From Marinobacterium profundum (GTDB lineage: Bacteria; Pseudomonadota; Gammaproteobacteria; Pseudomonadales; Balneatricaceae): 64,000 bases of DNA. The position numbers and the translations under genes are program-made. The notes under the pieces are model-generated. The model had not been told where the DNA came from. It saw only the letters and a list, made by a program, of their open reading frames with translations, and searched no databases. Position 1 is the stretch's first letter, and every line of letters starts with the position of its first letter. Where the stretch lies: assembly GCF_001528745.1 (NCBI RefSeq), contig NZ_BCNS01000129.1, positions 1-64,000 on the forward strand, written 5' to 3'. Positions 55,212-64,000 of this stretch are shown piece by piece.

Positions 55212-55835
55212 ATGAGCGCGCCCGTGGCGGAATTGCTGGCGCTGGTGGGCCCGATGATGCTGTTTGCCTTCAGCATGTCGGCGACGCCTGGCCCCAACAA
55301 CATGATGCTGACGGCCTCGGGTGCGCTCTACGGCTTTCGCCGCACTGTGCCTCATATGCTGGGGATCTCTATTGGTGTCATGGTGCTGATGAGTGCGGTT
55401 GCGCTGGGGCTGAATGCGGTGTTTCAGCAGTGGCCGGTGCTGCAGCAGGCTTTGAAACTGGTGGGCAGTATCTATCTGCTGTGGCTGGCCTGGAAGATCG
55501 CCAGTGCACCGCCGCCCAACAGGGTTCGGCTTGAGGGCGATAAGGCCAGGCCCATGACATTTATCCAGGCGGCGGCGTTTCAGTTTGCCAATCCCAAGGC
55601 CTGGGTGATGGCGATCAGTGCGATAGCGTCTTTTACGCTGGGTGGGGATGCTTTCACCGCATCTGTGATCGTGGTGATAGGCGTGATGGGACTGGTGAAC
55701 CTGCCGTCCATTGCACTTTGGGCCGGCTTTGGGGTGGCGCTTGGGCGCCTGCTGAAAACCGCGGGTCACTGGCGGCTGTTCAACCTGTTGATGGGGGTAT
55801 TGACCGCCGGCTGTGTGGTGCTGATTCTGCTGTGA
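55212..55835 (+). CDS. LysE/RhtB-family amino-acid exporter
   Basis: This 207-residue membrane protein has the LysE/RhtB family start FAFSMSATPGPNNMMLTASG and about six hydrophobic segments, including GFRRTVPHMLGISIGVMVLM, LVGSIYLLWLAWKI and FQFANPKAWVMAISAIASF. These proteins export amino acids or related small molecules. ATG 55212 is chosen because GGAG-like sequence precedes it and the family begins there. It faces the MocR-type gene. The exported compound cannot be told. Confidence 0.88.
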   Translation: MSAPVAELLALVGPMMLFAFSMSATPGPNNMMLTASGALYGFRRTVPHMLGISIGVMVLMSAVALGLNAVFQQWPVLQQALKLVGSIYLLWLAWKIASAPPPNRVRLEGDKARPMTFIQAAAFQFANPKAWVMAISAIASFTLGGDAFTASVIVVIGVMGLVNLPSIALWAGFGVALGRLLKTAGHWRLFNLLMGVLTAGCVVLILL

Positions 55836-55929
55836 CCGCTGTGCCACCCGCTGTTTCGGGGTGGCGCGAGGTGATGCAGGCTGGTGCGGGGTGGCTCGAA
55901 GCGGCAGTTGTTGCTTCGAGCCGGGGTTA

Positions 55930-57375
<1,446 letters not shown>

Positions 57376-57541
57376 TAGAGCACCTGCGCAGTGGGATTCG
57401 GATTGCAGCCATTATCATCCGGCAACTGTTACAGGGCTTCGTTCAGACGACGGAAAAAAGTCACTCCGGTGTCTTGTTTTTTGTGCAAGTGAACAGCCAT
57501 GATGCTGGCTGGGAACAAGTGCAGCGCTCAGGCGCACGAGA

Positions 57542-58753
57542 GTGAAAGCGATGTTTATAGATCGACAGATGGCACAAAAAATCGTTGATCGGGCGATGAA
57601 AATCACCGGTGTGAACGTCAACGTGATGGATCACCACGGTGTCATCATTGGCTCCGGCGATGCTGCGCGCATCGATCAGCTGCATGAAGGTGCGCTGCAT
57701 GTGCTGAGCAGCCAGAGCGAGGTGGATATTGCCCGCGACCAGGCAGGAAGGCTCAGCGGCGTGCAGGGCGGGGTGAATCTGCCGATCCGCAGCAGCGGTG
57801 ACATAGTCGGTGTGGTGGGCATTACCGGCGAGCCGGAAGAGGTGCGCCGCTACGCCGATCTGGTGGTTATGACCGCCGAACTGATTGTGGAGCAGGCTAC
57901 AGTCACCGCCCAGGTGCAATGGGACAGTCGCCAGCGCGAGAGCGTGCTGCTGCGCCTGATCGAGGGCGGCACGTCGGACTCGCTGTTCGAGGATCGCGTG
58001 GCCCGGCTGCAACTGGATCTGAGTCTGCCAAGGGTGGTGGTGGTGCTTGAGCTGGTGCAGGCCGCGGACGGTACCGACCTGCCATTACCACAGTTACAGC
58101 AGTTGCAGCATCAGCTGGCAGCGGCCAGTAGCGCCACGCTGCTGGCTATTACCACGGCGCGGCAGATGGTAATGCTGGTGCCAGTGCCCCTGAAGGGGGG
58201 GGATGCTGCCAGGGCTGGGGACGCACCAAACCGGGGCAGCGTCGGCTGGGACAAGGCCTTGTTCCGGCGTCAGATGGATGCCCGCCTGCGGCCGCTGCAG
58301 CAGTACGATACTGTGCATTACCGGGCCTGTGCGGGCGATTATTTTTCCGGACCCCAGGGCCTGGCCCAGTCTTATCGCAGTGCCCTCAAGGCGCAGGCGG
58401 TGACGCGGGGCCGGACGACGCCTGCAAGCCTGAGTTTTGCCACCGAATCGGCGCTGGACTTGCTGCTGCTGGATGCCGCAGAGGGCTGGGCCGGTCAGCA
58501 TTTGCTGCGCGAGTTCGAGGCCTTTCTGACGCAGGACAAAAATGGCAGCCTGCAACAGACACTGGAGGCCTACCTGGCTGAAAACATGGACCTGGCACGA
58601 ACGTCTGCGCGGCTGCACATCCATCGCAACACCCTGCGTTACCGGCTCGACAAGATAGGCACCCTGTTGCAGCTCGACCTGGGATCTGTCGATCAGCTGC
58701 TGCAGCTGTTCGTGACCCTGCGACTCTACAGCCTGAGCCATAACCCGGGCTGA
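57542..58753 (+). CDS. CdaR-type sugar-diacid/glycerate regulator
   Basis: This 403-residue protein has a sugar-diacid-recognition domain at about 5-135 (IVDRAMKITGVNVNVMDHHG, then GVNLPIRSSGDIVGVVG) and a C-terminal PucR-type helix-turn-helix (TSARLHIHRNTLRYRLDKIG). CdaR activates glucarate, galactarate and glycerate genes in other bacteria. Starts at GTG 57542 or ATG 57551 are both possible. The next gene is glycerate kinase, its obvious target; pyk is divergent and may be co-controlled. Confidence 0.9.
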   Translation: MKAMFIDRQMAQKIVDRAMKITGVNVNVMDHHGVIIGSGDAARIDQLHEGALHVLSSQSEVDIARDQAGRLSGVQGGVNLPIRSSGDIVGVVGITGEPEEVRRYADLVVMTAELIVEQATVTAQVQWDSRQRESVLLRLIEGGTSDSLFEDRVARLQLDLSLPRVVVVLELVQAADGTDLPLPQLQQLQHQLAAASSATLLAITTARQMVMLVPVPLKGGDAARAGDAPNRGSVGWDKALFRRQMDARLRPLQQYDTVHYRACAGDYFSGPQGLAQSYRSALKAQAVTRGRTTPASLSFATESALDLLLLDAAEGWAGQHLLREFEAFLTQDKNGSLQQTLEAYLAENMDLARTSARLHIHRNTLRYRLDKIGTLLQLDLGSVDQLLQLFVTLRLYSLSHNPG

Positions 58754-58903
58754 AAAATCGCCGGCGACAGGTCTAAAGGCCGGTTATTGTGCAACTGTAC
58801 AAAAAGCCGTAGCAGGCGCAGGCGTTATTTGTCGTCCTGGCCAAAGCACCTTTGCCGCGCGCTGTGCCACTATGGTTTCAATCCCGACCGATGGAAAACC
58901 CAC

Positions 58904-60058
58904 ATGAAGATTCTGATCGCACCTGACTCATTCAAGGAAAGCCTGTCCGCGCAAGGCGTGGCCCAGGCCATTGGCCGTGGCTTCCAGGCGGTGTTCGCCG
59001 ATGCCGAGCTGGTATTGCTGCCGGTCGCCGATGGCGGCGAAGGCACCACCCAGGCACTGGTGGCGGCCACCGGCGGTGCGCTCTTCAGCGCTGAGGTGAC
59101 CGGGCCCATGGGTGAGACCGTGAAGGCCAGTTGGGGCACCCTGGGGGATGGCACCACGGCGGTGATCGAATCGGCGGCAGCCTCCGGGCTTGATCTGGTG
59201 CCCATGGCGCAGCGCAACCCCTGGCATGCCACCACGCGGGGCACCGGCGAGCTGATCATGGCGGCGCTGGATGCGGGCGCGCGCCATATCATCGTCGGCC
59301 TGGGCGGCAGTGCCACCAACGATGCCGGCGCCGGCATGTTGCAGGCCCTGGGTGTGCGGCTGCTGGATAAAGAGGGAAATGATATAGCTGCCGGTGGCGC
59401 TGGGCTCCAGGCACTGCACAGCATCGATGCCAGCGGCATGGACCCGCGTCTGGCCGATACCCAGTTCGAGATTGCCTGCGACGTGGATAATCCGCTGACC
59501 GGTGAGTTCGGTGCCTCGGCAGTCTTTGGCCCGCAAAAGGGTGCCGATGCGCAGATGGTGAAACAGCTGGATGCCTGCCTCGGGCGTTTCGCAGCAGTTG
59601 TGCTGGCTTGCCACGGCAAGGATATAGACGCAACGCCCGGTGCCGGTGCCGCCGGTGGCCTGGGCGGCGCCTTTCTCGCCTTCACCCAGGCGCGGCTCAA
59701 AAGCGGTATCGATATAGTGATGGATGCGGTGGAAATCGACCGCCACCTGGAAGGCACTGATCTGGTAATCACCGGGGAAGGGCGTATCGACAGCCAGACG
59801 GTACGCGGCAAGACGCCGGTGGGCGTCAGCAAGCGCGCCCAGCGCGCCGGCGTGCCGGTCATCGCCCTGGCGGGCTCGGTCAGTGAGGATTCGGACCTGG
59901 TGCACGCCCATGGCATCGATGCGCTGTTCAGCATAGTACCGGGGGTCGTCACACTACCCCAGGCGCTGGAGGAGGCCGACAGTAACCTGTATCGCACGGC
60001 CCGCAATATTGCCGCCACCTGGAAGTTGGCGCAGGCGTTTGAGGCCAAGCGGCGCTAG
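58904..60058 (+). CDS. glycerate kinase (2-phosphoglycerate forming)
   Basis: This 384-residue enzyme has the GarK/GlxK family pattern: MKILIAPDSFKESLSAQGVA at the start, then LLPVADGGEGTTQALV, HIIVGLGGSATNDAGAGMLQ, ACDVDNPLTGEFGASAVFG and VITGEGRIDSQTVRGKTPVG. It phosphorylates glycerate with ATP to 2-phosphoglycerate. ATG 58904 matches the conserved start; the 58787 frame adds a basic tail with no family match. A hairpin overlaps the stop codon. The exact sugar-acid source of glycerate is outside this window. Confidence 0.94.
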   Translation: MKILIAPDSFKESLSAQGVAQAIGRGFQAVFADAELVLLPVADGGEGTTQALVAATGGALFSAEVTGPMGETVKASWGTLGDGTTAVIESAAASGLDLVPMAQRNPWHATTRGTGELIMAALDAGARHIIVGLGGSATNDAGAGMLQALGVRLLDKEGNDIAAGGAGLQALHSIDASGMDPRLADTQFEIACDVDNPLTGEFGASAVFGPQKGADAQMVKQLDACLGRFAAVVLACHGKDIDATPGAGAAGGLGGAFLAFTQARLKSGIDIVMDAVEIDRHLEGTDLVITGEGRIDSQTVRGKTPVGVSKRAQRAGVPVIALAGSVSEDSDLVHAHGIDALFSIVPGVVTLPQALEEADSNLYRTARNIAATWKLAQAFEAKRR

Positions 60059-60081
60059 CCGTAGGTTTCCGGCTGAGCGCC
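60051..60081. terminator. hairpin overlapping the glycerate kinase stop
   Basis: GGCGCTAGCCG (60051-60061) pairs with CGGCTGAGCGCC (60070-60081, one bulged G). The stop codon lies inside the stem. There is no T-tail, so it is a weak or bidirectional terminator. Confidence 0.45.
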
Positions 60082-60163
60082 GAGGGTATGTGTGCCCCGG
60101 AATTCGCAGGCTCATTCCAGGCTACGGGCTCTATGTAGGTTGGCAATGAGCGCAGCGAATTCC

Positions 60164-60551
60164 GACATCCACAGCGAAGCTGTGGCAAGCGGCGGTGCAG
60201 TTTACCCACATAGGTAACAGTTCAGTTCAATAACATGGGTGACACTTAGCTTCAGAATTGGAGGTTTATGATTCTTGAAACTGCCGTGCTGACGGGCGTT
60301 TCGAGGCGGTTTTATGGTTGGGGTTGCGCCTTGCTGGCGCGTTACTTTCTTTGTTCGCGAAACGAAAGTATCCAAACCTCTTTTCCTTGAGAGACGACGC
60401 GCCCGATGACGCCTTGCTGCTGCGCTCTAAGCCCATTCTGCGGGCGCCGCTAACGCACATCCATGTGCTAATCGGCGTCGATACAGTCCCTGTATCGACC
60501 TTTCAGGCCTGATCGCACAATGACCTCAGTGCTCGCCGGCGTCATAAGGGG
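60164..60551. repeat. long intergenic repeat, copy A
   Basis: A ~388-bp element recurs at 60604-60993 with high but imperfect identity. It contains conserved GACATCCACAGCGAAGCTGT-type ends, a CATAGGTAACAG/CATGGGTGACAC segment and, near the 3' end, two hairpins at 60455-60468 and 60477-60499. The open frame across it is not credible: copy B diverges by substitutions that keep hairpins rather than protein. No transposase is present. Confidence 0.85.
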
Positions 60552-60603
60552 GGACAAGAGCGGTTCTGATGTCTCTGATGTTGTACCTGGGCCCTATCCA
60601 GGC

Positions 60604-60993
60604 GACATCCACAGCGAAGCTGTGGCAAGCGTCGGTGCAGTTCACCCACATAGGTAACAGTTCTGTTCAATAACATGGGTGACACTAAGCTTCGGAATTG
60701 GAGTTTGCGGGTTCTGGGAACTGTGGTGCTAGCGGGCGTTTCGAGGCGGTTTGATGGTTGGGGTTGCGCCTTGCTGGCGCGTTACTTTCTTTGCACGCGA
60801 AACGAAAGTATCCAAACCTCTTTTCCTTGAGAGACGACGCGCCCGATGACACCTTTCCGCTGCGCTCTGACGCCATTCGACGGGCTCCGCTGACGGTACA
60901 TCCATGTACCTCATCGGAGGCGCAACAGTCCCTGTTGCACCCCTGCGGGCCTAATCGTCGAATGCCCCCTGTGCTCGCCGGCGTCATAAGGGG
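60604..60993. repeat. long intergenic repeat, copy B
   Basis: The second copy of the ~390-bp element, about 50 bp after copy A. Its two hairpins (60895-60910 and 60922-60938) keep the loop TCC and adjacent bases of copy A, while paired bases in the arms change together. This is evidence for selection on RNA or DNA structure. The element is otherwise of unknown function. Confidence 0.85.
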
Positions 60994-61055
60994 AATTAAA
61001 GCCGCTCTGTTATCCCGGTGGTACGAATGGCACCGTGCGGCGGTACGTCGTCATG

Positions 61056-61111
61056 ACGAATCACGAATCACGAATCACCAATCACGAATCACGAATCACG
61101 AATCACCAATC
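61056..61111. repeat. tandem ACGAATC/ACCAATC heptamer array
   Basis: Eight 7-bp units: three ACGAATC, one ACCAATC, three ACGAATC, one ACCAATC. As at 4949-5020 the period is seven, and a pyrimidine-rich degenerate run resembling AGCCCCT follows at 61138-61195. The array lies between copy B of the long repeat and the accessory operon. Confidence 0.95.
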
Positions 61112-61585
61112 AGGCTGTTGCTTTGTTAACCTTTCGCCTAGCCCCTTTTTTCTTGCTCTCGCCCTTGCTCTCAAGCCCTTGCCCCTGGCTCCCGCTTTCG
61201 GCATTATGCTGAAGGCACCGACGGAGTACAGGTGCTTGATTTTTGATCAGATATAAAGCAAATCGTCAGCTGAGCAGCGGAAGCCAGGCTGGGTGAACTC
61301 CTCCCCCATTCCTTAATTCCCCTGTTTCCTGGCGCAGCCTGCGCCGTATCGCAGCCAGCATTCCGTTTTCGGTAGGGCGGTAGCGTGGTTTCTGGCGCGC
61401 TCGGCCGATCTGCCGGATTCTCAGTGTGGCAAAAGGCAAGACTTGACCCCGTTACCGCTCGCAAGCTCAAAGGGTTCAGAAACTATTTCGGGCTACCCGG
61501 CAACAGCAGGAGCCTGTCACTTAGTTTGGTGATTATCCGCTATGATTCGCGGGCTTAGGTGTGACAATCGTGATCAGCTAAAAGA
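61112..61585. other. intergenic stretch before the nitrilase-like gene
   Basis: About 470 bp with no credible gene. It includes a degenerate CCCTTGC/CTTGCTCT run and the segment near 61431-61450 (AAAAGGCAAGACTTGACCCC) that I associate from memory with repeat-flanked transposase loci. It marks the change from high-GC chromosome to the lower-GC genes on the right, so a boundary of an accessory insertion may lie here. I see no direct-repeat ends. Confidence 0.4.
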
Positions 61586-63394
61586 ATGACAAAAAAGGAC
61601 AGGCGATTGGTTAGAATCATGGAAATCGACATCGGGCAACTTGGCGTGCGGTTACCGCGCGGAGAAGTTGGGATGGTCATTGCACAACCGTATGTGGAAT
61701 TCGTCTCTCACGAACCGTTTTCGATCAAGCCCGAAAATAGAGACGCCGCGATAGCAAGCATCGACGCTACGATGACCATTGCTCTGGAATGCGCACACGG
61801 CGCTGAAAAAACCCACTTCACTATCTTTCCCGAGTGCGTGCTACCTGGACTGGATGGCTTCGACCGGATCACGGCGGCGATGAATGACAGAGGATGGCCG
61901 ACCAGCACGGTTGTTTTAGGCGGACTCGAGGGCCTCACTCGCGCCCAGTTCGGCGAACTTATTCAACGACCAAATACAGCCTTCGACGAAGTCGGAAGTT
62001 CGTTGGAACGTATTCGTCAGGACCAATGGGTCAACTGCTGCGTGACTTGGGCGAAGCTCGAGTCTGGTGAGGTCTGCTCTTGGATTCAGCCCAAGATTGA
62101 GCCTGCAGGGGTCGAGTTGCAGGTGAGCCATCAGTCGATGTTCAAGGGGCAGTCCATCTTCTTGTTCAAGGGTACGTATGCCAAAACAAATATACCTTAC
62201 CGGTTTGCGACCCTTATTTGCTTTGATTGGATTGGCGCTAGAGACCAGCGCCGCATTTGGGAATGGCTACTGCTGCATATTGATCAGAAAGCAGGTGAAA
62301 TAGAAGCACAACTGCCACTTACGTGGCTGTTCGTTGCGCAATGTAATCCGGGGCCGTCGCACGCGTCCTTCATGAGTCAAGTTCAGCCGTTCTTCAATCC
62401 GTTGCATTTCCCCAATGTACTTAGGGATGAGACCTGTTTGGTAATGGCGAATGTGGCCGGGAATGTGGTTCCGGGGATGGCAGAACAATACGGCCGCTCT
62501 GCGGTCATCTTCGCAACCTCAAAGTTCATGAAGCCAGAATGCATGCCCACGTACTGCAACGGGGGCGAGTTACAACGACCAGGGAATCCCTTAGAAAACT
62601 TCAAAGACGCAGTGTTTCGAGAGCGGGGTGCATGCATTCACTCGTTCCGGCAGCTGAATCCTAGTGCTTTGCTGCCGGGCGCAGCCGGAAAGCGACATGC
62701 CCTTGCGGACGCCACCGTACATCCCTTTCCGGGAACAACTGACCCACGAACGCCGAACGGGCTCGTTCCGGCGGTAGTGAAGTGGGTTAACGACGAACTG
62801 GATGACTCCGAAAAATCCTTAGAGACCCACTACCCGCAATTACCACTGGCCAGTGCTGCTGGAGTAGCGCATCAAAGATCGGTAAATGCCCTTCGCTTGC
62901 TTCCAGCGGCTGCGCTTAGCAAAACGATATTGGTTGCAAGTCCCGGGACTAATAGCGTTCCAGATCATTGGCGGGACACACAGTCTCAAGCTGTTAAGCA
63001 TGTTCTCCACACGTTCTCTATCCTCGAAGCAGCGCAATATCCGGCCATGTTTCATGGGAACGGAGCGCAGGCAACTATCATGAAGGGTGATCTAGGCGTT
63101 GAGGTCGTAGCGGTGATTGGCCGACGTCATGAGGAATGCGACATGCACGTGATTGGCCAGCTTCCAGAACATCGAGGTCAATTACTCTTGGTCAGCCGAG
63201 ATGAAGACAATACGTCGTGGGATCCACGAATGCGGACTATATTTGACCAAGCCGCTGAGCCGACGAAGGAGCTCAATATCACTGATCCTACCAGTGCAGT
63301 CATTCGGGTCGGATACCAAGATGTCCTCAAAGCATATCGAGATGCTGTCAACCAATCGGCTCTAAGGGAGGCAATCGATGCTGCAATCTCCTGA
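61586..63394 (+). CDS. nitrilase-like (CN-hydrolase fold) protein of unknown role
   Basis: This 602-residue protein has an N-terminal half that resembles the carbon-nitrogen hydrolase fold: Glu83 in FPECVLPG, Lys170 in SWIQPKIEPAG and Cys212 in ATLICFDWIG. The Glu-Lys-Cys spacing (87 and 42 residues) fits the nitrilase triad. The C-terminal ~220 residues match nothing I know. Base composition is clearly lower in GC than the 15-60 kb region (lines I counted were 42-52%), suggesting horizontal transfer. ATG 61586 has a poor ribosome site; an in-frame ATG at 61619 is an alternative. Its stop overlaps the start of the next gene by 17 bp, so the two are translationally coupled. Confidence 0.6.
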   Translation: MTKKDRRLVRIMEIDIGQLGVRLPRGEVGMVIAQPYVEFVSHEPFSIKPENRDAAIASIDATMTIALECAHGAEKTHFTIFPECVLPGLDGFDRITAAMNDRGWPTSTVVLGGLEGLTRAQFGELIQRPNTAFDEVGSSLERIRQDQWVNCCVTWAKLESGEVCSWIQPKIEPAGVELQVSHQSMFKGQSIFLFKGTYAKTNIPYRFATLICFDWIGARDQRRIWEWLLLHIDQKAGEIEAQLPLTWLFVAQCNPGPSHASFMSQVQPFFNPLHFPNVLRDETCLVMANVAGNVVPGMAEQYGRSAVIFATSKFMKPECMPTYCNGGELQRPGNPLENFKDAVFRERGACIHSFRQLNPSALLPGAAGKRHALADATVHPFPGTTDPRTPNGLVPAVVKWVNDELDDSEKSLETHYPQLPLASAAGVAHQRSVNALRLLPAAALSKTILVASPGTNSVPDHWRDTQSQAVKHVLHTFSILEAAQYPAMFHGNGAQATIMKGDLGVEVVAVIGRRHEECDMHVIGQLPEHRGQLLLVSRDEDNTSWDPRMRTIFDQAAEPTKELNITDPTSAVIRVGYQDVLKAYRDAVNQSALREAIDAAIS

Positions 63395-64000
63395 GGCTCT
63401 TAGACTTCCGAAAGAGCTCCGCGTCACGCTGTCAGAACTCATGGTTGGGGCGACCTTTACAGAGGAAGTCATTTGCGACGATTGTCTGCCGGTGTTATTG
63501 GTGCTGCGTAGTCATGCTGTCACTGCATTTGCGGTCGGTGACGAGAACGATTATGAGCCGCTGTACGAAGCGTTCAAGAAATACTACTTGAAACAAGCGT
63601 TGGAGTGGTCCGCAAAGGATGTATCCTTTGTCTTTTGTATTCCGTCGGATATCGTAGTTCACGAGTCCTTCCGTTCTCGTGTCGAAGTCGACGTCTACTT
63701 TTGCAGAAAGTATGTCATTCAGCTTGAACGTAATTTGGCTTCCGGCCTTGCAAGGCTGCCGTTTCTTCCGCTGTCGCCAATCTCACCGGGAGTTCAGACA
63801 AGACCGCCGTCCGCGCAAACGTTACTTAAGCAGAGCAACTTGACGGCCGAGTTGGCAAGCGCTCTCGTCGTGCCCTCCAAGAGTAGTGCAAACAAGATTC
63901 TTGCCGCGTGCCTTGAAGGCACATTCGGCGAACCAAACAAGATCGCAGAGGCGCGCACCGTGGCATCCTCGGAGGCTCAGGCCGAAGATCAAGTGCAAAC
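63378..64000 (+). CDS. partial gene, possible ABC-three-component middle component 1
   Basis: The frame begins at ATG 63378 inside the end of the previous gene, with GGGAGG about 6 bp before it, and is open to the window edge (about 207 residues seen). A segment VYFCRKYVIQLERNLASGLA followed by RLPFLPLSP recalls the RK-VV...LPFLPL core of middle component 1 from ABC-three-component conflict systems. That reading comes from memory of the family. An ABC-type ATPase beyond 64000 would be expected if it is right. Confidence 0.45.
   Translation, partial: MLQSPEALRLPKELRVTLSELMVGATFTEEVICDDCLPVLLVLRSHAVTAFAVGDENDYEPLYEAFKKYYLKQALEWSAKDVSFVFCIPSDIVVHESFRSRVEVDVYFCRKYVIQLERNLASGLARLPFLPLSPISPGVQTRPPSAQTLLKQSNLTAELASALVVPSKSSANKILAACLEGTFGEPNKIAEARTVASSEAQAEDQVQ

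Noticed and set aside
60164-60993. insertion sequence
   Set aside because: The paired segments look a little like IS ends, but there is no transposase frame and no terminal duplication, so I report a repeat only.
60318-61129. short frames (64 and 123 codons) inside the duplicated element
   Set aside because: The first ~30 residues match between copies but diverge after substitutions that preserve hairpins, so the conservation is of nucleotide structure, not protein.

Overview
The window looks like chromosome of a heterotrophic, GC-rich marine gammaproteobacterium, probably Oceanospirillales-like (Marinobacterium is my guess). The signs are the OprD-type porin, the tandem TIGR02450 genes, ferrochelatase, a ChvE/Ggu sugar cluster and a giant LEPR-XLL/RTX protein. 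This is inference from gene families only; there is no rRNA or tRNA in the window. Coding density is high and most neighbours are co-oriented operons.

Layout. (1) 1-8 kb holds a secreted M28 peptidase (-), a LysR regulator divergent from an OprD-family porin, an alpha/beta hydrolase preceded by heptanucleotide repeats, two small Trp-rich paralogs and hemH. (2) 8.4-12.8 kb holds a sugar isomerase/oxidoreductase/AraC polyol-type operon, then an HxlR regulator divergent from an SDR. (3) 12.8-22.9 kb is an oxidative pentose cluster of Weimberg type. A GbpR-like LysR faces chvE-gguA-gguB-gguC, a sugar dehydrogenase, an IlvD/Edd sugar-acid dehydratase and a semialdehyde dehydrogenase. Together they import L-arabinose or D-galactose-like sugars and could carry arabinose to 2-oxoglutarate. 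No lactonase is present. (4) 22.9-24.2 kb is a gene-poor leader. (5) 24.2-53.4 kb is a 29-kb co-oriented block: a TolC-type channel, a 6858-residue protein, a DUF3467 protein, a GAF-HlyD fusion, a PqqD-like/M50/HlyD fusion, a short SecA-like ATPase and a second HlyD adaptor.

The block in (5) is the most interesting part of the window. It has the outer-membrane channel and adaptors of a type I exporter but no ABC ATPase. The only ATPase in it is a SecA-like motor without the usual C-terminal region. I propose a dedicated, non-canonical export machine for the giant protein. That protein carries an N-terminal LEPR-XLL motif, a DUF4347 domain with a clan-CD-like His/Cys pair, many RTX blocks, and a matrixin-like zinc protease motif near the C-terminus.

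(6) 53.4-60.1 kb holds a MocR-type regulator divergent from a LysE-family exporter, then pyruvate kinase divergent from a CdaR-type regulator and glycerate kinase, so glycerate can flow via PEP to pyruvate. (7) 60.1-61.6 kb is non-coding, with two copies of a ~390-bp element whose hairpins show compensatory changes, and a heptamer array. (8) 61.6-64 kb has lower GC and looks accessory: a nitrilase-like protein overlaps a truncated gene that resembles the middle component of ABC-three-component conflict systems. This operon runs off the right edge.
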